Assembly: GCF_001507595.1 (NCBI RefSeq)
Contig: NZ_LQBQ01000002.1
Location: 1-64,000, forward strand
From: Ruegeria marisrubri
GTDB lineage: Bacteria; Pseudomonadota; Alphaproteobacteria; Rhodobacterales; Rhodobacteraceae
Reading direction: 5' to 3'
DNA length: 64,000 nt
In this document: positions 7,416 to 15,560 of the stretch, piece after piece
Numbering within the stretch: the first letter of the stretch is position 1
Layout: every line of letters starts with the position of its first letter
Notes under the pieces: model-generated
What the model saw: the letters and a program-made list of their open reading frames with translations, nothing else
Told to the model about the DNA's origin: nothing
Database searches by the model: none
Translations under genes and position numbers: made by a program

Positions 7416-8516
7416 TTGGAACGGTTTTCGGAAGAAGAAATTGAACGGTTAAACAGAGTTCTTTCCTATGAACTAAACCCATTCGTTCATGGCGAGGGCA
7501 AAAAGAAACCAGTTCCAATTGGCAGGAAATCGAAGGACTGGTTATTCGAAACTCGAATGAATTTACCTTCCGATGCGAATGCCGAGCTCGACCGGATTGG
7601 TTTCGACGAGCTGCCAGATCAAGTTCGCATCCAAATTTTGAACGAGATTTTGGAAGAAAGACAGGTTAGTTCAGCGCCCAAATGGTGGGAGATGAATTTC
7701 TTTCAGTTTTCCATAAATGACCTCTGGGATTTTTTCGTGGAGCAATGTCGAAAAAACTATGAAATTGACCACACGAGAGAGTATTTTGACTTTCTCATTG
7801 CATCGTTAGATGAGTTGGAAGAGGCTCGGCATATCCTTCGAGTTAGCAAAATAAACAAAACCAAATACTCCCAAGAGCAGATAGATGCCGCGCTCGCAGT
7901 TTTTGATAGAAGCTACCCTCTTGACTTCAGCGACTACGAAGAAGTTCCACAGCGTTCGAGGAGTCCGCTAGACAAACTAAGAGAAGCGTTGGCATTCGAG
8001 CTCAAGAAGCTCGATTCAGTATTCAGTAAGCGTTGGCTTGAGTTCAAAATACTGGACGAGTTAGCGGGGTTTAAAAGTTACGTTCATGATGGTTCAAGGG
8101 ATAGCGAACTGAGCAAAGCCTTAGCTGGGCAATTGCGACACTATATGTACGGCGAACTCATGGCATTGGGTCGGATGGTTGAACATTACCGCTGGAAGTT
8201 CAGCTACGAGGATGCAGCAATAGCAGGAATGCAGTCGGCCAATATTCGAAAAAGGGCAGGTGACGCAGGTGCGCGTGCGTCCCGGGAACGCAGGTTGGCC
8301 AACCTGGAAGTGCTGTTGCAAGAGATCGAGAAACTGGGAAGTGCCGCTGGTCTCATAAGCGAAGATCGCATTGTGGCCGAGGCTTTTGAACGTGCGCGCA
8401 AACAAAACCCTCAAATGCCTCAGTCCAATAAAACGGTGGAAAACTACCTCACTACTCTGAGATCTGAAGAGCCTTTCAAATCAAGGTACGAAGCGGTGTT
8501 CAGGAAAAACGCTTAA
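7416..8516 (+). CDS. Orphan hypothetical protein in integrase element
   Basis: A 366-residue protein I do not recognise. It is highly charged and predicted mostly helical, with Glu/Lys/Arg-rich segments and many aromatic residues (EMNFFQF, REYFDF). No signal peptide or membrane segment is visible. Residues 275-320 resemble a basic, Ala/Arg-rich linker (RKRAGDAGARASRER), followed by a short basic end. The gene is clearly AT-richer than its neighbours, a sign of transfer. The start is TTG 7416, preceded by a good GGAGGA site. It is 26 bases from the integrase stop and likely co-transcribed. Island accessory genes in this position are often defence or regulatory cargo, but nothing here shows that. 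Confidence 0.6.
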   Translation: MERFSEEEIERLNRVLSYELNPFVHGEGKKKPVPIGRKSKDWLFETRMNLPSDANAELDRIGFDELPDQVRIQILNEILEERQVSSAPKWWEMNFFQFSINDLWDFFVEQCRKNYEIDHTREYFDFLIASLDELEEARHILRVSKINKTKYSQEQIDAALAVFDRSYPLDFSDYEEVPQRSRSPLDKLREALAFELKKLDSVFSKRWLEFKILDELAGFKSYVHDGSRDSELSKALAGQLRHYMYGELMALGRMVEHYRWKFSYEDAAIAGMQSANIRKRAGDAGARASRERRLANLEVLLQEIEKLGSAAGLISEDRIVAEAFERARKQNPQMPQSNKTVENYLTTLRSEEPFKSRYEAVFRKNA

Positions 8517-8548
8517 GCGTTTTCTCACTTCGGGAAGACGCTTAAGCG
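8506..8548. repeat. Perfect 18-bp palindrome plus second half-copy
   Basis: AAAACGCTTAAGCGTTTT at 8506-8523 is a perfect palindrome overlapping the stop of the upstream gene. Its core, ACGCTTAAGCG, is repeated at 8538-8548, 29 bases on. The first copy could act as a terminator, but two copies close together upstream of the excisionase-like gene suggest an operator array. Confidence 0.5.
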
Positions 8549-8626
8549 CTGGAAAAAGTCTGGTGACACTTCGGCAAAGCTGCCCATAATTGGGAGCCAT
8601 CGAAACAGTCCAGAAGGATTTCAACG

Positions 8627-8836
8627 ATGGCAAACGTCTTCAACGACGACCGAGTCTATTTTCCAGAAGACCCAGAAATGCAGTTGCTGGGAAATCGGGA
8701 AAAGCTGGCTCAATGGCGCCACCGCATGTGTGGTCCGGCCTTTATCCGCATCGGTCGGCGGATCGCCTATCACGGTGCTGATTTGAACGCCTGGCTGGCG
8801 GCTCAGCGCACCGATCCCAACAACGAGGCTGCATAA
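8627..8836 (+). CDS. AlpA/excisionase-like helix-turn-helix protein
   Basis: A 69-residue protein with a winged-helix layout: a short N-terminal strand, an HTH-like region at about 20-45 (GPAFIRIGRRIAYHGADLN) and a short acidic tail. It is the size and form of AlpA-like or MerR-type excisionases that control integrase direction or expression. It sits two genes downstream of the integrase, as in many alphaproteobacterial islands. Its stop shares a base with the next ATG (TAATG), and a strong hairpin follows immediately. Confidence 0.7.
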   Translation: MANVFNDDRVYFPEDPEMQLLGNREKLAQWRHRMCGPAFIRIGRRIAYHGADLNAWLAAQRTDPNNEAA

Positions 8837-9027
8837 TGAAAAACCCCAACTCCACGCGCGGAGTCGGGGCTTTTCCCGTGACATCAGCTGCCACCGTCGC
8901 AAGTCCAGATGATGCCACAGGAAACCCCGCGCCGACAAGACAGAACGAGCGCCGGTACTACTGGTCGCCTATGAGCCATTCGGTTGAACGGGTGATCATT
9001 CGGAAAGGGCGGATCGAGCATGGCTGA
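8836..9027 (+). CDS. Possible small protein overlapping a hairpin
   Basis: A 63-residue frame that starts in the TAATG overlap with the AlpA-like gene. Its codons 3-12 form one of the strongest hairpins in the window. The peptide is Pro/Ala/Thr rich and resembles no family I know. The position suggests translational coupling, but the hairpin and run of T favour transcription termination, so this may not be a real gene. Confidence 0.3.
   Translation: MKNPNSTRGVGAFPVTSAATVASPDDATGNPAPTRQNERRYYWSPMSHSVERVIIRKGRIEHG
8841..8874 (+). terminator. Terminator-like hairpin after the AlpA-like gene
   Basis: CCCC-A-ACTCC pairs with GGAGT-C-GGGG around a 6-base loop, flanked by an A-run and four T residues. 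It would end transcription just after the excisionase-like gene, or attenuate expression of the genes from 9083. Confidence 0.6.
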
Positions 9028-9082
9028 CATGTCCTTCACCAAGTCCCTCAACAATAGTCACGACTGTGGGCCGGAGGCAGGC

Positions 9083-9718
9083 ATGAGCAAGACCACGAAG
9101 GACACCGGCAAAACATTGAAACCTTCTGAACCTGAGCTCACTGAAGCAGAGGCAGCTGCAGTTTTGGCTGTTCGGGAAAAGAGGCGGTCGCATGTAAGAG
9201 CACCGGACTTGAGGCTCGATTTCGATGAGGGCAAGCGAAGCCTCACTGTGGGACACAAGGGCAAGGAGCCGTTGGCGGCGACCGCTTTGGCAATGCATGA
9301 GCTTGGGACCGCGGACTCAAGGTTCTTCGAAGGCGTAGTGGAGCAGGTGGCGGCTCTTGGCAAACAAGGCAGCGCTGTTTCTGAAACCTCCTCGAACTTT
9401 GTACTGTCCGTGGTTGGAGGTGTACAGCCGCAGGACGAAATAGAGGCAATGCTGGCGATCCAGATGGGGGCCATCCACCAAGCAACCATGATGATGGCGC
9501 GCAGGCTAAATCATGTCGAAACCATCCCGCAACAAGATGCAGCGGAGCGTGCGCTCAACAAGCTGGCGCGTACATTCACAAGCCAGGTTGAGACATTGAA
9601 AAGGTACCGCTCAAAGGCGGATCAAACTGTCCGGGTTGAACGCGTAGAGGTGAAGGAAGGAGGGCAGGCAATTGTCGGCAATGTCCACCATAGGGGGCAG
9701 GGCAATGACAAAAAGTGA
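9083..9718 (+). CDS. Conserved mobile-element protein of unknown function
   Basis: A 211-residue protein, acidic and Ala-rich at the N-terminus and helical later on. I recognise the C-terminal pattern (IPQQDAAERALNKLARTFT, then QVETLKRYR, then EGGQAIVGNV) as a family that recurs with a downstream Cys/His-rich protein in alphaproteobacterial mobile DNA; function unknown. ATG 9083 is preferred because a GGAGG site lies 7 bases upstream; an upstream start at 9020 is possible. It overlaps the next gene by 14 bases, implying coupling. Confidence 0.65.
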   Translation: MSKTTKDTGKTLKPSEPELTEAEAAAVLAVREKRRSHVRAPDLRLDFDEGKRSLTVGHKGKEPLAATALAMHELGTADSRFFEGVVEQVAALGKQGSAVSETSSNFVLSVVGGVQPQDEIEAMLAIQMGAIHQATMMMARRLNHVETIPQQDAAERALNKLARTFTSQVETLKRYRSKADQTVRVERVEVKEGGQAIVGNVHHRGQGNDKK

Positions 9719-9983
9719 CGTCAACCTCATGGACCCTACCAAGAGGCTTCGAGAGGCGCCAAGATGCACTGCGACGGCAAAATCCTCCGGCAAACGGTGC
9801 AGAGCGCCCGCGGTTCGAGGCTGGTGTGTTTGCCGTGTTCATGGCGCGCGTGGTGGACACATTGCGGGCCCATCACATCCATCATGGAAGCACGGTCATC
9901 GATCTCAAGAGGCGAAAGAGATGAGAAAAGCAGTCGTTGATTTGATCCGAACCCAACGAAATTTGGAGAAATTGATCAAATAG
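9705..9983 (+). CDS. Cys/His-rich small protein (HGARGG type)
   Basis: A 92-residue basic protein. Residues 21-45 hold a CTATAKSSGKRCRAPAVRGW-type block with C...C...C...C...H spacing that could bind zinc, then HGARGG, then a basic helix. This family is often misannotated as a glucan biosynthesis protein in alphaproteobacterial islands; I know no proven function. ATG 9705 follows an AGGGC site inside the upstream gene. It is the last gene before a change to TetR and transporter genes. Confidence 0.65.
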   Translation: MTKSDVNLMDPTKRLREAPRCTATAKSSGKRCRAPAVRGWCVCRVHGARGGHIAGPSHPSWKHGHRSQEAKEMRKAVVDLIRTQRNLEKLIK

Positions 9984-10196
9984 GGTTCAGGTGTTACCGC
10001 CAGTGTCCGGTTGCCCTATGAAAGCGGTCATCCAAAACCGTCAGTGAAATGGCTGTTTTGAGCCCAATAGAAACGAATGCTGCACTATGAACGAATGGGA
10101 AAGGATGCAAGCAAGCTGTCATTGCCCATATTGGCACCGCACAAGATCGAACATTTCAACGGGGGCATCCCAAGACCAGACGAAAACCGATGAAGC

Positions 10197-10817
10197 TCAA
10201 TGATTGCAAAAAAGTTTCGACAATTGTTCAAGGTCCTGGCGGAATTTCTCGTCTGCATCGTCCAGGCTGACGCTGTCATCGGCTATGAACTGGAAGAAGC
10301 GGATGTTCTGAAGCGAAAAAAGGCAGTCCGCCAATGCATCCGGATTGACCTCTTTCGACACGGTTCCCTGCTGTTGAAGGGACCGGATCAACCCTGCCAT
10401 CTTGCCGATCAGAACCTCGTCCAATGCGGTGTATGTCCGCCCGAAATCTCCGCTGCCGTCATGGATCGACGCCGAGACCACCTCTCTCCAGGTAGGCTTG
10501 CGCAGATACGTCATGGCGTGTTTGCGCAGGATGCGGCCAAATTCCAGCACCGCCGGAACCAGATCGCCCTGCCAGCCATCCGTCAGGTCATCCAACTGCT
10601 GGATCAGGATCGTGTCGCTTTCCCCAACCAAGGCCAAGAGGATGCCGGCCTTGGTTCCGAAGTAGTTGTAGACCGTGGCTGGCGAGACATCTGAATCGGC
10701 GGCGATGTCCTCGATCTTCACCTCTGTATAGCCGATTTTCTGGAATTTTTCCCGCGCAACGTCAAGAATCCGCGCCCGCCTCGATGCTTTCTGTCTTTGC
10801 CTAAGGCTCTGATTCAT
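10197..10817 (-). CDS. TetR-family regulator, divergent from the BMP transporter
   Basis: A 206-residue repressor-type protein. The N-terminal TetR DNA-binding domain is at about 12-60, with the recognition helix in SPATVYNYFGTKAGIL. The C-terminal ligand-binding part is helical. The gene is divergent from the BMP-type binding protein with 129 bases between, which hold a likely operator and promoter. It most likely senses the transported compound or a breakdown product and represses the transporter cassette and itself. The ligand is unknown. Confidence 0.85.
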   Translation of the reverse strand: MNQSLRQRQKASRRARILDVAREKFQKIGYTEVKIEDIAADSDVSPATVYNYFGTKAGILLALVGESDTILIQQLDDLTDGWQGDLVPAVLEFGRILRKHAMTYLRKPTWREVVSASIHDGSGDFGRTYTALDEVLIGKMAGLIRSLQQQGTVSKEVNPDALADCLFSLQNIRFFQFIADDSVSLDDADEKFRQDLEQLSKLFCNH

Positions 10818-10832
10818 AATGATCCTTTCGTG

Positions 10833-10853
10833 ATGTAAACATGATCATTACAT
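10833..10853. promoter_or_regulatory. Putative TetR operator
   Basis: ATGTAA and TTACAT form 6-bp arms around a partly symmetrical centre (ACATGATCA). The site lies 16 bases upstream of the TetR start, in the divergent region, where autoregulation is usual for the family. Confidence 0.45.
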
Positions 10854-10881
10854 GTAATTCAGAGCCATCTCAATAATAAGA

Positions 10882-10911
10882 TTGACATAAAACTTATAGT
10901 CACTCTAAATT
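10882..10911 (+). promoter_or_regulatory. Putative sigma-70 promoter of the BMP transporter operon
   Basis: TTGACA at 10882-10887 is followed at 18 bases by TAAATT at 10906-10911. The gene's GGGAGG ribosome site is at about 10930. The stretch is strikingly AT-rich against its surroundings. Confidence 0.5.
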
Positions 10912-10946
10912 TATGCTACATATAACCAAGGGAGGTCAGAAGACCC

Positions 10947-11909
10947 ATGCGTCGTATTCTATTAACCTGCAAGGCGTTGGCGGTCGGTGCCGCCTTGACC
11001 GCCGCATCTGTAACCGCGACTTTTGCCGAAGACTTCAAAGTGGCCATCGTACTGCCCGGTGTCATCACCGACGGGTCTTTCAACCAGGCGGGCTACGAGG
11101 GTGTTCAGCGCGCTGCTGAAAAGCTGGGGATCGATTTTGCCTATTCCGAGAAGACGGCCCAGCCGGATCAGCCCGAGGCGCTGTCGGATTATGCCCGTCG
11201 CGGTTATGATCTGGTGATCGGACACGGGGGCGAATTCCAGGAATCGGTCGACCGTATCGCAAGGCGGTTCCCCGACACGAAATTCCTAATCGTCAACGGA
11301 ACCGAGCCCGGCGACAACGTGGCAACGATGAGCTTCGATTTCCCCGCCCTGGGCTATGTGATGGGATATGTCTCGGGCAAGACATCGGAAACCGGTAAGG
11401 CCGGCTATGTCGGCGCGCAAAAGCTGTTGTTCTATGTTCAGCTTGGCGAGGGCTTTGAAAAGGGCTTTATGGATGCCCGCCCGGATGGCGAGGTGTTCAC
11501 CGCCTGGACCAATGACTGGGACGATGTCGCCAAGGGCAAAGAAGCAGCGCTGAACCTGATCAGTCAGGGCGCGGATGTCATTTTCCCGTCTATGGACAAC
11601 GCCGTGGTCGGCAGCCTGCAGGGCGTCAAGGAAAAGGGCGCAATGGCCATCGGCATCTACTATGACGCCATTGCCGACTGGCCCGACACCGTGATCCAGT
11701 CGGCGATCTTCGACATGCGCAGCGCGCTCGGAGAGGTCATCGCCAAGGCGCAGGCCGGTGAATTGGAGGGCACCTCCTATATCTTCGGGCTTGAAACCCC
11801 CGTTGCAGCCCGAGTCGGCAGTTACTCCGACCGCGTGACGGAAGCCACCCAAGACGAGGTTACCGCGCTGATCGACAAGATCATCGCCGGCGAGGTGGAA
11901 ACCCACTAG
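10947..11909 (+). CDS. BMP-family substrate-binding protein of an ABC importer
   Basis: A 320-residue periplasmic protein. A Sec signal peptide (about residues 1-27, cleaved near TFA-EDF) precedes a BMP/PnrA-type fold, seen in VAIVLPGVITDGSFNQAGYE and the later GADVIFPSMDN. Family members bind nucleosides, purines or related compounds. It is the first gene of an operon with an ATPase and two permeases, plus two hydrolases. The ligand cannot be read from sequence; the downstream enzymes suggest a nitrogen-rich, guanidino- or amide-bearing compound. A good RBS precedes ATG 10947. Confidence 0.9.
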   Translation: MRRILLTCKALAVGAALTAASVTATFAEDFKVAIVLPGVITDGSFNQAGYEGVQRAAEKLGIDFAYSEKTAQPDQPEALSDYARRGYDLVIGHGGEFQESVDRIARRFPDTKFLIVNGTEPGDNVATMSFDFPALGYVMGYVSGKTSETGKAGYVGAQKLLFYVQLGEGFEKGFMDARPDGEVFTAWTNDWDDVAKGKEAALNLISQGADVIFPSMDNAVVGSLQGVKEKGAMAIGIYYDAIADWPDTVIQSAIFDMRSALGEVIAKAQAGELEGTSYIFGLETPVAARVGSYSDRVTEATQDEVTALIDKIIAGEVETH

Positions 11910-11983
11910 GGTCGCCGAACATCAGGCGCGCGCTTGCGTGCGCCTGAATGTATCATGTCCAACACAGCAACCGGAGCAAACAG

Positions 11984-13510
11984 ATGGGCGGCACCGCTCT
12001 CTCCTTGCGTGGGATTTCCAAATTGTTCGGAACCTTCCGCGCGCTTGATCAGGTCGACATGCAGATCGAAAATGGCACTGTCCACGCCATCCTGGGCGAA
12101 AACGGCGCCGGCAAGACGACGCTGATGAACATCCTCTTCGGGCTATATCAGCCGGAAGAGGGGCAGATTTCCCTCCGCGGGACAGCCACCACCATTCCGT
12201 CACCAAGGCACGCGATGGATATGGGGATCGGGATGATCCATCAGCACTTCATGCTGGTCGACAGCCTGACCGTTGCCGAGAATGTCGCGCTTGGCCTGCC
12301 CGGTCAGGGCATGACGCTGGACCTTGACCGGATCGCCGACCGGCTGGCGCAGCTGTCCGCCGAATATGATTTCGACATCGACCCGCATCAGGAAGTCTGG
12401 AAGCTGCCCATCGGCATGCGGCAACGGGTGGAAATCCTGAAGGTGTTGTTCCGCGACGCTGACATCATCATCCTCGACGAACCGACAAGCGTTCTGGCCC
12501 CCAACGAAATCGCCAGTTTCCTTGACGGGCTACGGCGGCTGCGCGCCCTGGGCAAGACCGTGATCTTCATCACCCACAAGCTGGACGAGGTCGAAGCCGT
12601 GGCCGACAACGTCACGATCCTTCAGCACGGGCGCGTCAGCGCCGAGGTCAGGGTGGCCGAGTCGAACGCCAAGGACATGGCCCGGCTGATGGTCGGGCGC
12701 GAGGTGGTGCATGACAAGATGGACCGGGGCGACAGCAAGCCCGGCGAGGTGATCTTTCGCGCCGACGGGCTGCGCGCCCGGGATCAGCGCGGGATCGAGG
12801 CGCTCAAGGGCGTGTCCATCGAGATCCGCGCAGGCGAAGTTCTGGGCATTGCGGGCGTGGACGGCAACGGGCAGGCGGAACTGGCCAATGTCGTCGCCGG
12901 CCTGATGGCGCCGGAGGCCGGTACCGTCACGATCGACGGCGTGGATGTCACCACCAGCTCGGCCCATGCGCGGCGGCACCGGAACCGGTTGTCCTACGTG
13001 CCCGAAGACCGCCACCATACCGGGCTGGTGCTGGATTTCACCATTGCCCAGAACGCCATGATGCGGGATTTCAATGTGCCGCCGTTTTCGAAATGGGGGA
13101 TCATCAACACGTCGCAGGTGCGCAAGACGGCACGGGATTGGGTCGACCGCTATGACGTGCGGATGCGGTCAATTGACCAGAAGGTGCGGTTCCTGTCCGG
13201 CGGCAACCAGCAAAAGCTGATCTTTGCCCGCGAGGTGGAATGCGACCCGCGCGTTTTCGTCGTGATGCAGCCCTGCAAGGGGCTTGACGTGGGCGCCATC
13301 GAGGCGGTGCAGCGCACGGTCATGCGCGAACGCGCCGAGGGCAAGGCGATCCTCTACATATCGACCGAGCTTGAGCACATCATGACCGTGGCCGACCGGA
13401 TCGCCGTGATGTGCGCCGGAGAGATCACCGGCACGCTGACGCCGGACGAAGTGACTGACGAACGTATTGGCGCACTCATGGGCGGCCTGTCTGAGAAGGA
13501 GGCGGTCTGA
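11984..13510 (+). CDS. ABC importer ATPase with two nucleotide-binding domains
   Basis: A 508-residue fused ATPase of the nucleoside/sugar (RbsA-like) type. The first domain has Walker A GENGAGKTT, a Walker B ending DIIILDEP and a degenerate signature (LPIGMRQRVEI). The second has a degenerate Walker A (GVDGNGQAE) and a proper LSGGNQQKL signature, so one intact site is built from both halves, as usual here. ATG 11984 follows a GGAG site; an upstream start at 11948 is less likely. The stop overlaps the next start by one base. Confidence 0.9.
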   Translation: MGGTALSLRGISKLFGTFRALDQVDMQIENGTVHAILGENGAGKTTLMNILFGLYQPEEGQISLRGTATTIPSPRHAMDMGIGMIHQHFMLVDSLTVAENVALGLPGQGMTLDLDRIADRLAQLSAEYDFDIDPHQEVWKLPIGMRQRVEILKVLFRDADIIILDEPTSVLAPNEIASFLDGLRRLRALGKTVIFITHKLDEVEAVADNVTILQHGRVSAEVRVAESNAKDMARLMVGREVVHDKMDRGDSKPGEVIFRADGLRARDQRGIEALKGVSIEIRAGEVLGIAGVDGNGQAELANVVAGLMAPEAGTVTIDGVDVTTSSAHARRHRNRLSYVPEDRHHTGLVLDFTIAQNAMMRDFNVPPFSKWGIINTSQVRKTARDWVDRYDVRMRSIDQKVRFLSGGNQQKLIFAREVECDPRVFVVMQPCKGLDVGAIEAVQRTVMRERAEGKAILYISTELEHIMTVADRIAVMCAGEITGTLTPDEVTDERIGALMGGLSEKEAV

Positions 13511-14622
13511 TGCAAGGCGTGATCCGCTATTTCTATGTTTTCCGGCCGGTCTGGGCCGTCCTGCTGGCGCTGTTCGTCGGCTCGGGGCTGATCCTGCTTG
13601 CGGGCGTTTCCCCGATCGCGGCCTATGGCGAACTCTTCAAGGGCGCGTTCCTTGACTACTGGGGGCTGGCCGGAACGCTGGTCAAGACCTCGCCGATCCT
13701 GCTGGCCGGGCTGGCGGTGATCCTGCCCTTGCGGGCGGGGCTTCTGAACATCGGCGCCGAGGGACAGATTTACATGGGCGGGCTGTTTTCGGCCATGGCC
13801 GCCTTGCTGCTGCCCGAGATGAACCCGTGGGTCCATGTACCGATCTGCATTCTGGCCGGGGCTCTTGGCGGCGGTATCTGGGGGCTGATCCCGGGTTACC
13901 TGAAAGCCTATCACGGCATGAACGAGGTGATCCTGACGATCCTGATGAACTTTGTCGCCATCAATATCGTCAGCTATGTCGCCGGTGGCCCGATGATGCA
14001 GGAAGGGGCGCCATACCCCTATTCCGAGGAAATCAGCGAAGGGCTGTGGCTGCCCTGGATCATGCCATCGACCGATGCTCATGCCGGGGTGATCATCGGC
14101 GTTGCGCTTGCCATGATCCTGTTCTTCGTGCTGCGCTATTCAACCATCGGTTTCGCGCTGGACATGATCGGCAAGAACGCGACAGCCGCGACCTATGCCG
14201 GCGTTCCCGTCAAACCCTACGTGGTGGGCGTGATGTTCGCCGCCGGAGCCATCGGCGGGCTGGCCGGCACGTTCGAGGTGCTGGGCCTGAAATACCGGCT
14301 CTATCACCATTTCTCGCCGGGCTATGGCTTTGACGGGATCGTGGTGGCCTTCCTGGCAACGGTGAACCCGCTGCTGGCGCCGCTTGCCGCGTTCTTCCTC
14401 GCGGGGCTCAAGGCTGGGGCGCTTGTCATGCAGCGTGTCGTGGGGCTGGAAAGCACCGTGATCGAGGCCATTCAGGGGCTGGTGATCATCTTCGTCGCCG
14501 CCAGCCTGGGCCTGAAATACGACGCCCAGAAATGGGCGGCCCGCCTGATGCGCCGCCGCAAACGCCTGGACGCCGAACTGGGCGATACATTCCAGCCCAA
14601 AGTCGGAGGAGATGAGATATGA
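13510..14622 (+). CDS. ABC importer permease (BMP/nucleoside type), first subunit
   Basis: A 370-residue inner-membrane protein with about 8-10 hydrophobic segments and the BPD_transp_2 type motif around LPLRAGLLNIGAEGQIYMGG, which contacts the ATPase. Family homologues form a heterodimer with the next gene's product. Start and stop overlap with both neighbours (TGATG and ATGA), so the subunits are translationally coupled. The cytoplasmic C-terminus is Arg/Lys rich. Confidence 0.9.
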   Translation: MQGVIRYFYVFRPVWAVLLALFVGSGLILLAGVSPIAAYGELFKGAFLDYWGLAGTLVKTSPILLAGLAVILPLRAGLLNIGAEGQIYMGGLFSAMAALLLPEMNPWVHVPICILAGALGGGIWGLIPGYLKAYHGMNEVILTILMNFVAINIVSYVAGGPMMQEGAPYPYSEEISEGLWLPWIMPSTDAHAGVIIGVALAMILFFVLRYSTIGFALDMIGKNATAATYAGVPVKPYVVGVMFAAGAIGGLAGTFEVLGLKYRLYHHFSPGYGFDGIVVAFLATVNPLLAPLAAFFLAGLKAGALVMQRVVGLESTVIEAIQGLVIIFVAASLGLKYDAQKWAARLMRRRKRLDAELGDTFQPKVGGDEI

Positions 14623-15560
14623 TCGACCTGCTGACCGATCCGCAGGCCCTGACCGATTTCCTGTCAACCAGCCTGCGTCTGTCCATCCCGATCATCTTTG
14701 CTGCTGTGGGCGGGGTGATCTCGGAACGCAGCGGTGTCTTCAACATCGCGCTCGAAGGCTGCATCCTTGGGGGCGCATTCGGGGCCGCGGTGGGTGCCTA
14801 TCTGATCGGCCATCCTGTTGGCGGGTTGCTGCTGGGGGTCTTCGTGGCGATGATGGCCGGACTGATCCTTGCCGGGCTCGCCGTGGGGCTTGCCATAAAC
14901 CAGCTTGTCGCCGGGATCGCCATCAACATCCTGATGCTTGGCCTGACATCCTACCTAGCGCGGCTGATCCTTGGCGCCGACGCCACATCGACGCTGCCGG
15001 GCTTTGGCCCGATTGCCATTCCGGGCCTGTCGGCCATCCCGGTTCTCGGGCCGGTGCTGTTCGAACAGGACCTGCTGACCTATCTGATGTATCTCCTGGT
15101 GCCCCTGTCTTGGTGGGTCATCTACAAGACGCCCTGGGGCCTGAACCTGCGGGCCATCGGGGACTATCCTGTCGCCGCCGACAGCGCCGGTATCAGCGTT
15201 CCCAAAGTGCGGCTGTTCGCCGTGCTGGCCAGTTGCGCCATGGCAGGCTTGGGCGGATGTTATCTGGTGCTGAGCCAAGTCTTCGTCTTCACCGAACATA
15301 TGAGCGCGGGCAAGGGGTTCATCGCCCTGGCGGCGCTGATCCTTGGCCGCTGGAACCCGATCGGTGCCTTGCTGGCCTGTCTGTTCTTCGGCCTTTCGGA
15401 CGCGATGCAGCTTCGCCTGCAATTCAACAGCCCCGACGTGCCTTACCAGCTCTTTTCGATGGTGCCATTCCTCGCCTCATTTCTGGCGCTGGTGGTGTTT
15501 GCCGGCAAGGTCCGGCCCCCGGCCGCCATTGGCATCCGTTACGAAAGGGGAGGCAAGTGA
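14619..15560 (+). CDS. ABC importer permease (BMP/nucleoside type), second subunit
   Basis: A 313-residue membrane protein with multiple hydrophobic segments and the partner motif SERSGVFNIALEGCILGG. It pairs with the upstream permease to form the pore. Four bases overlap upstream (ATGA) and one base overlaps the following hydrolase gene, so transporter and first enzyme are made together. Length is normal for the family. Confidence 0.9.
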   Translation: MIDLLTDPQALTDFLSTSLRLSIPIIFAAVGGVISERSGVFNIALEGCILGGAFGAAVGAYLIGHPVGGLLLGVFVAMMAGLILAGLAVGLAINQLVAGIAINILMLGLTSYLARLILGADATSTLPGFGPIAIPGLSAIPVLGPVLFEQDLLTYLMYLLVPLSWWVIYKTPWGLNLRAIGDYPVAADSAGISVPKVRLFAVLASCAMAGLGGCYLVLSQVFVFTEHMSAGKGFIALAALILGRWNPIGALLACLFFGLSDAMQLRLQFNSPDVPYQLFSMVPFLASFLALVVFAGKVRPPAAIGIRYERGGK

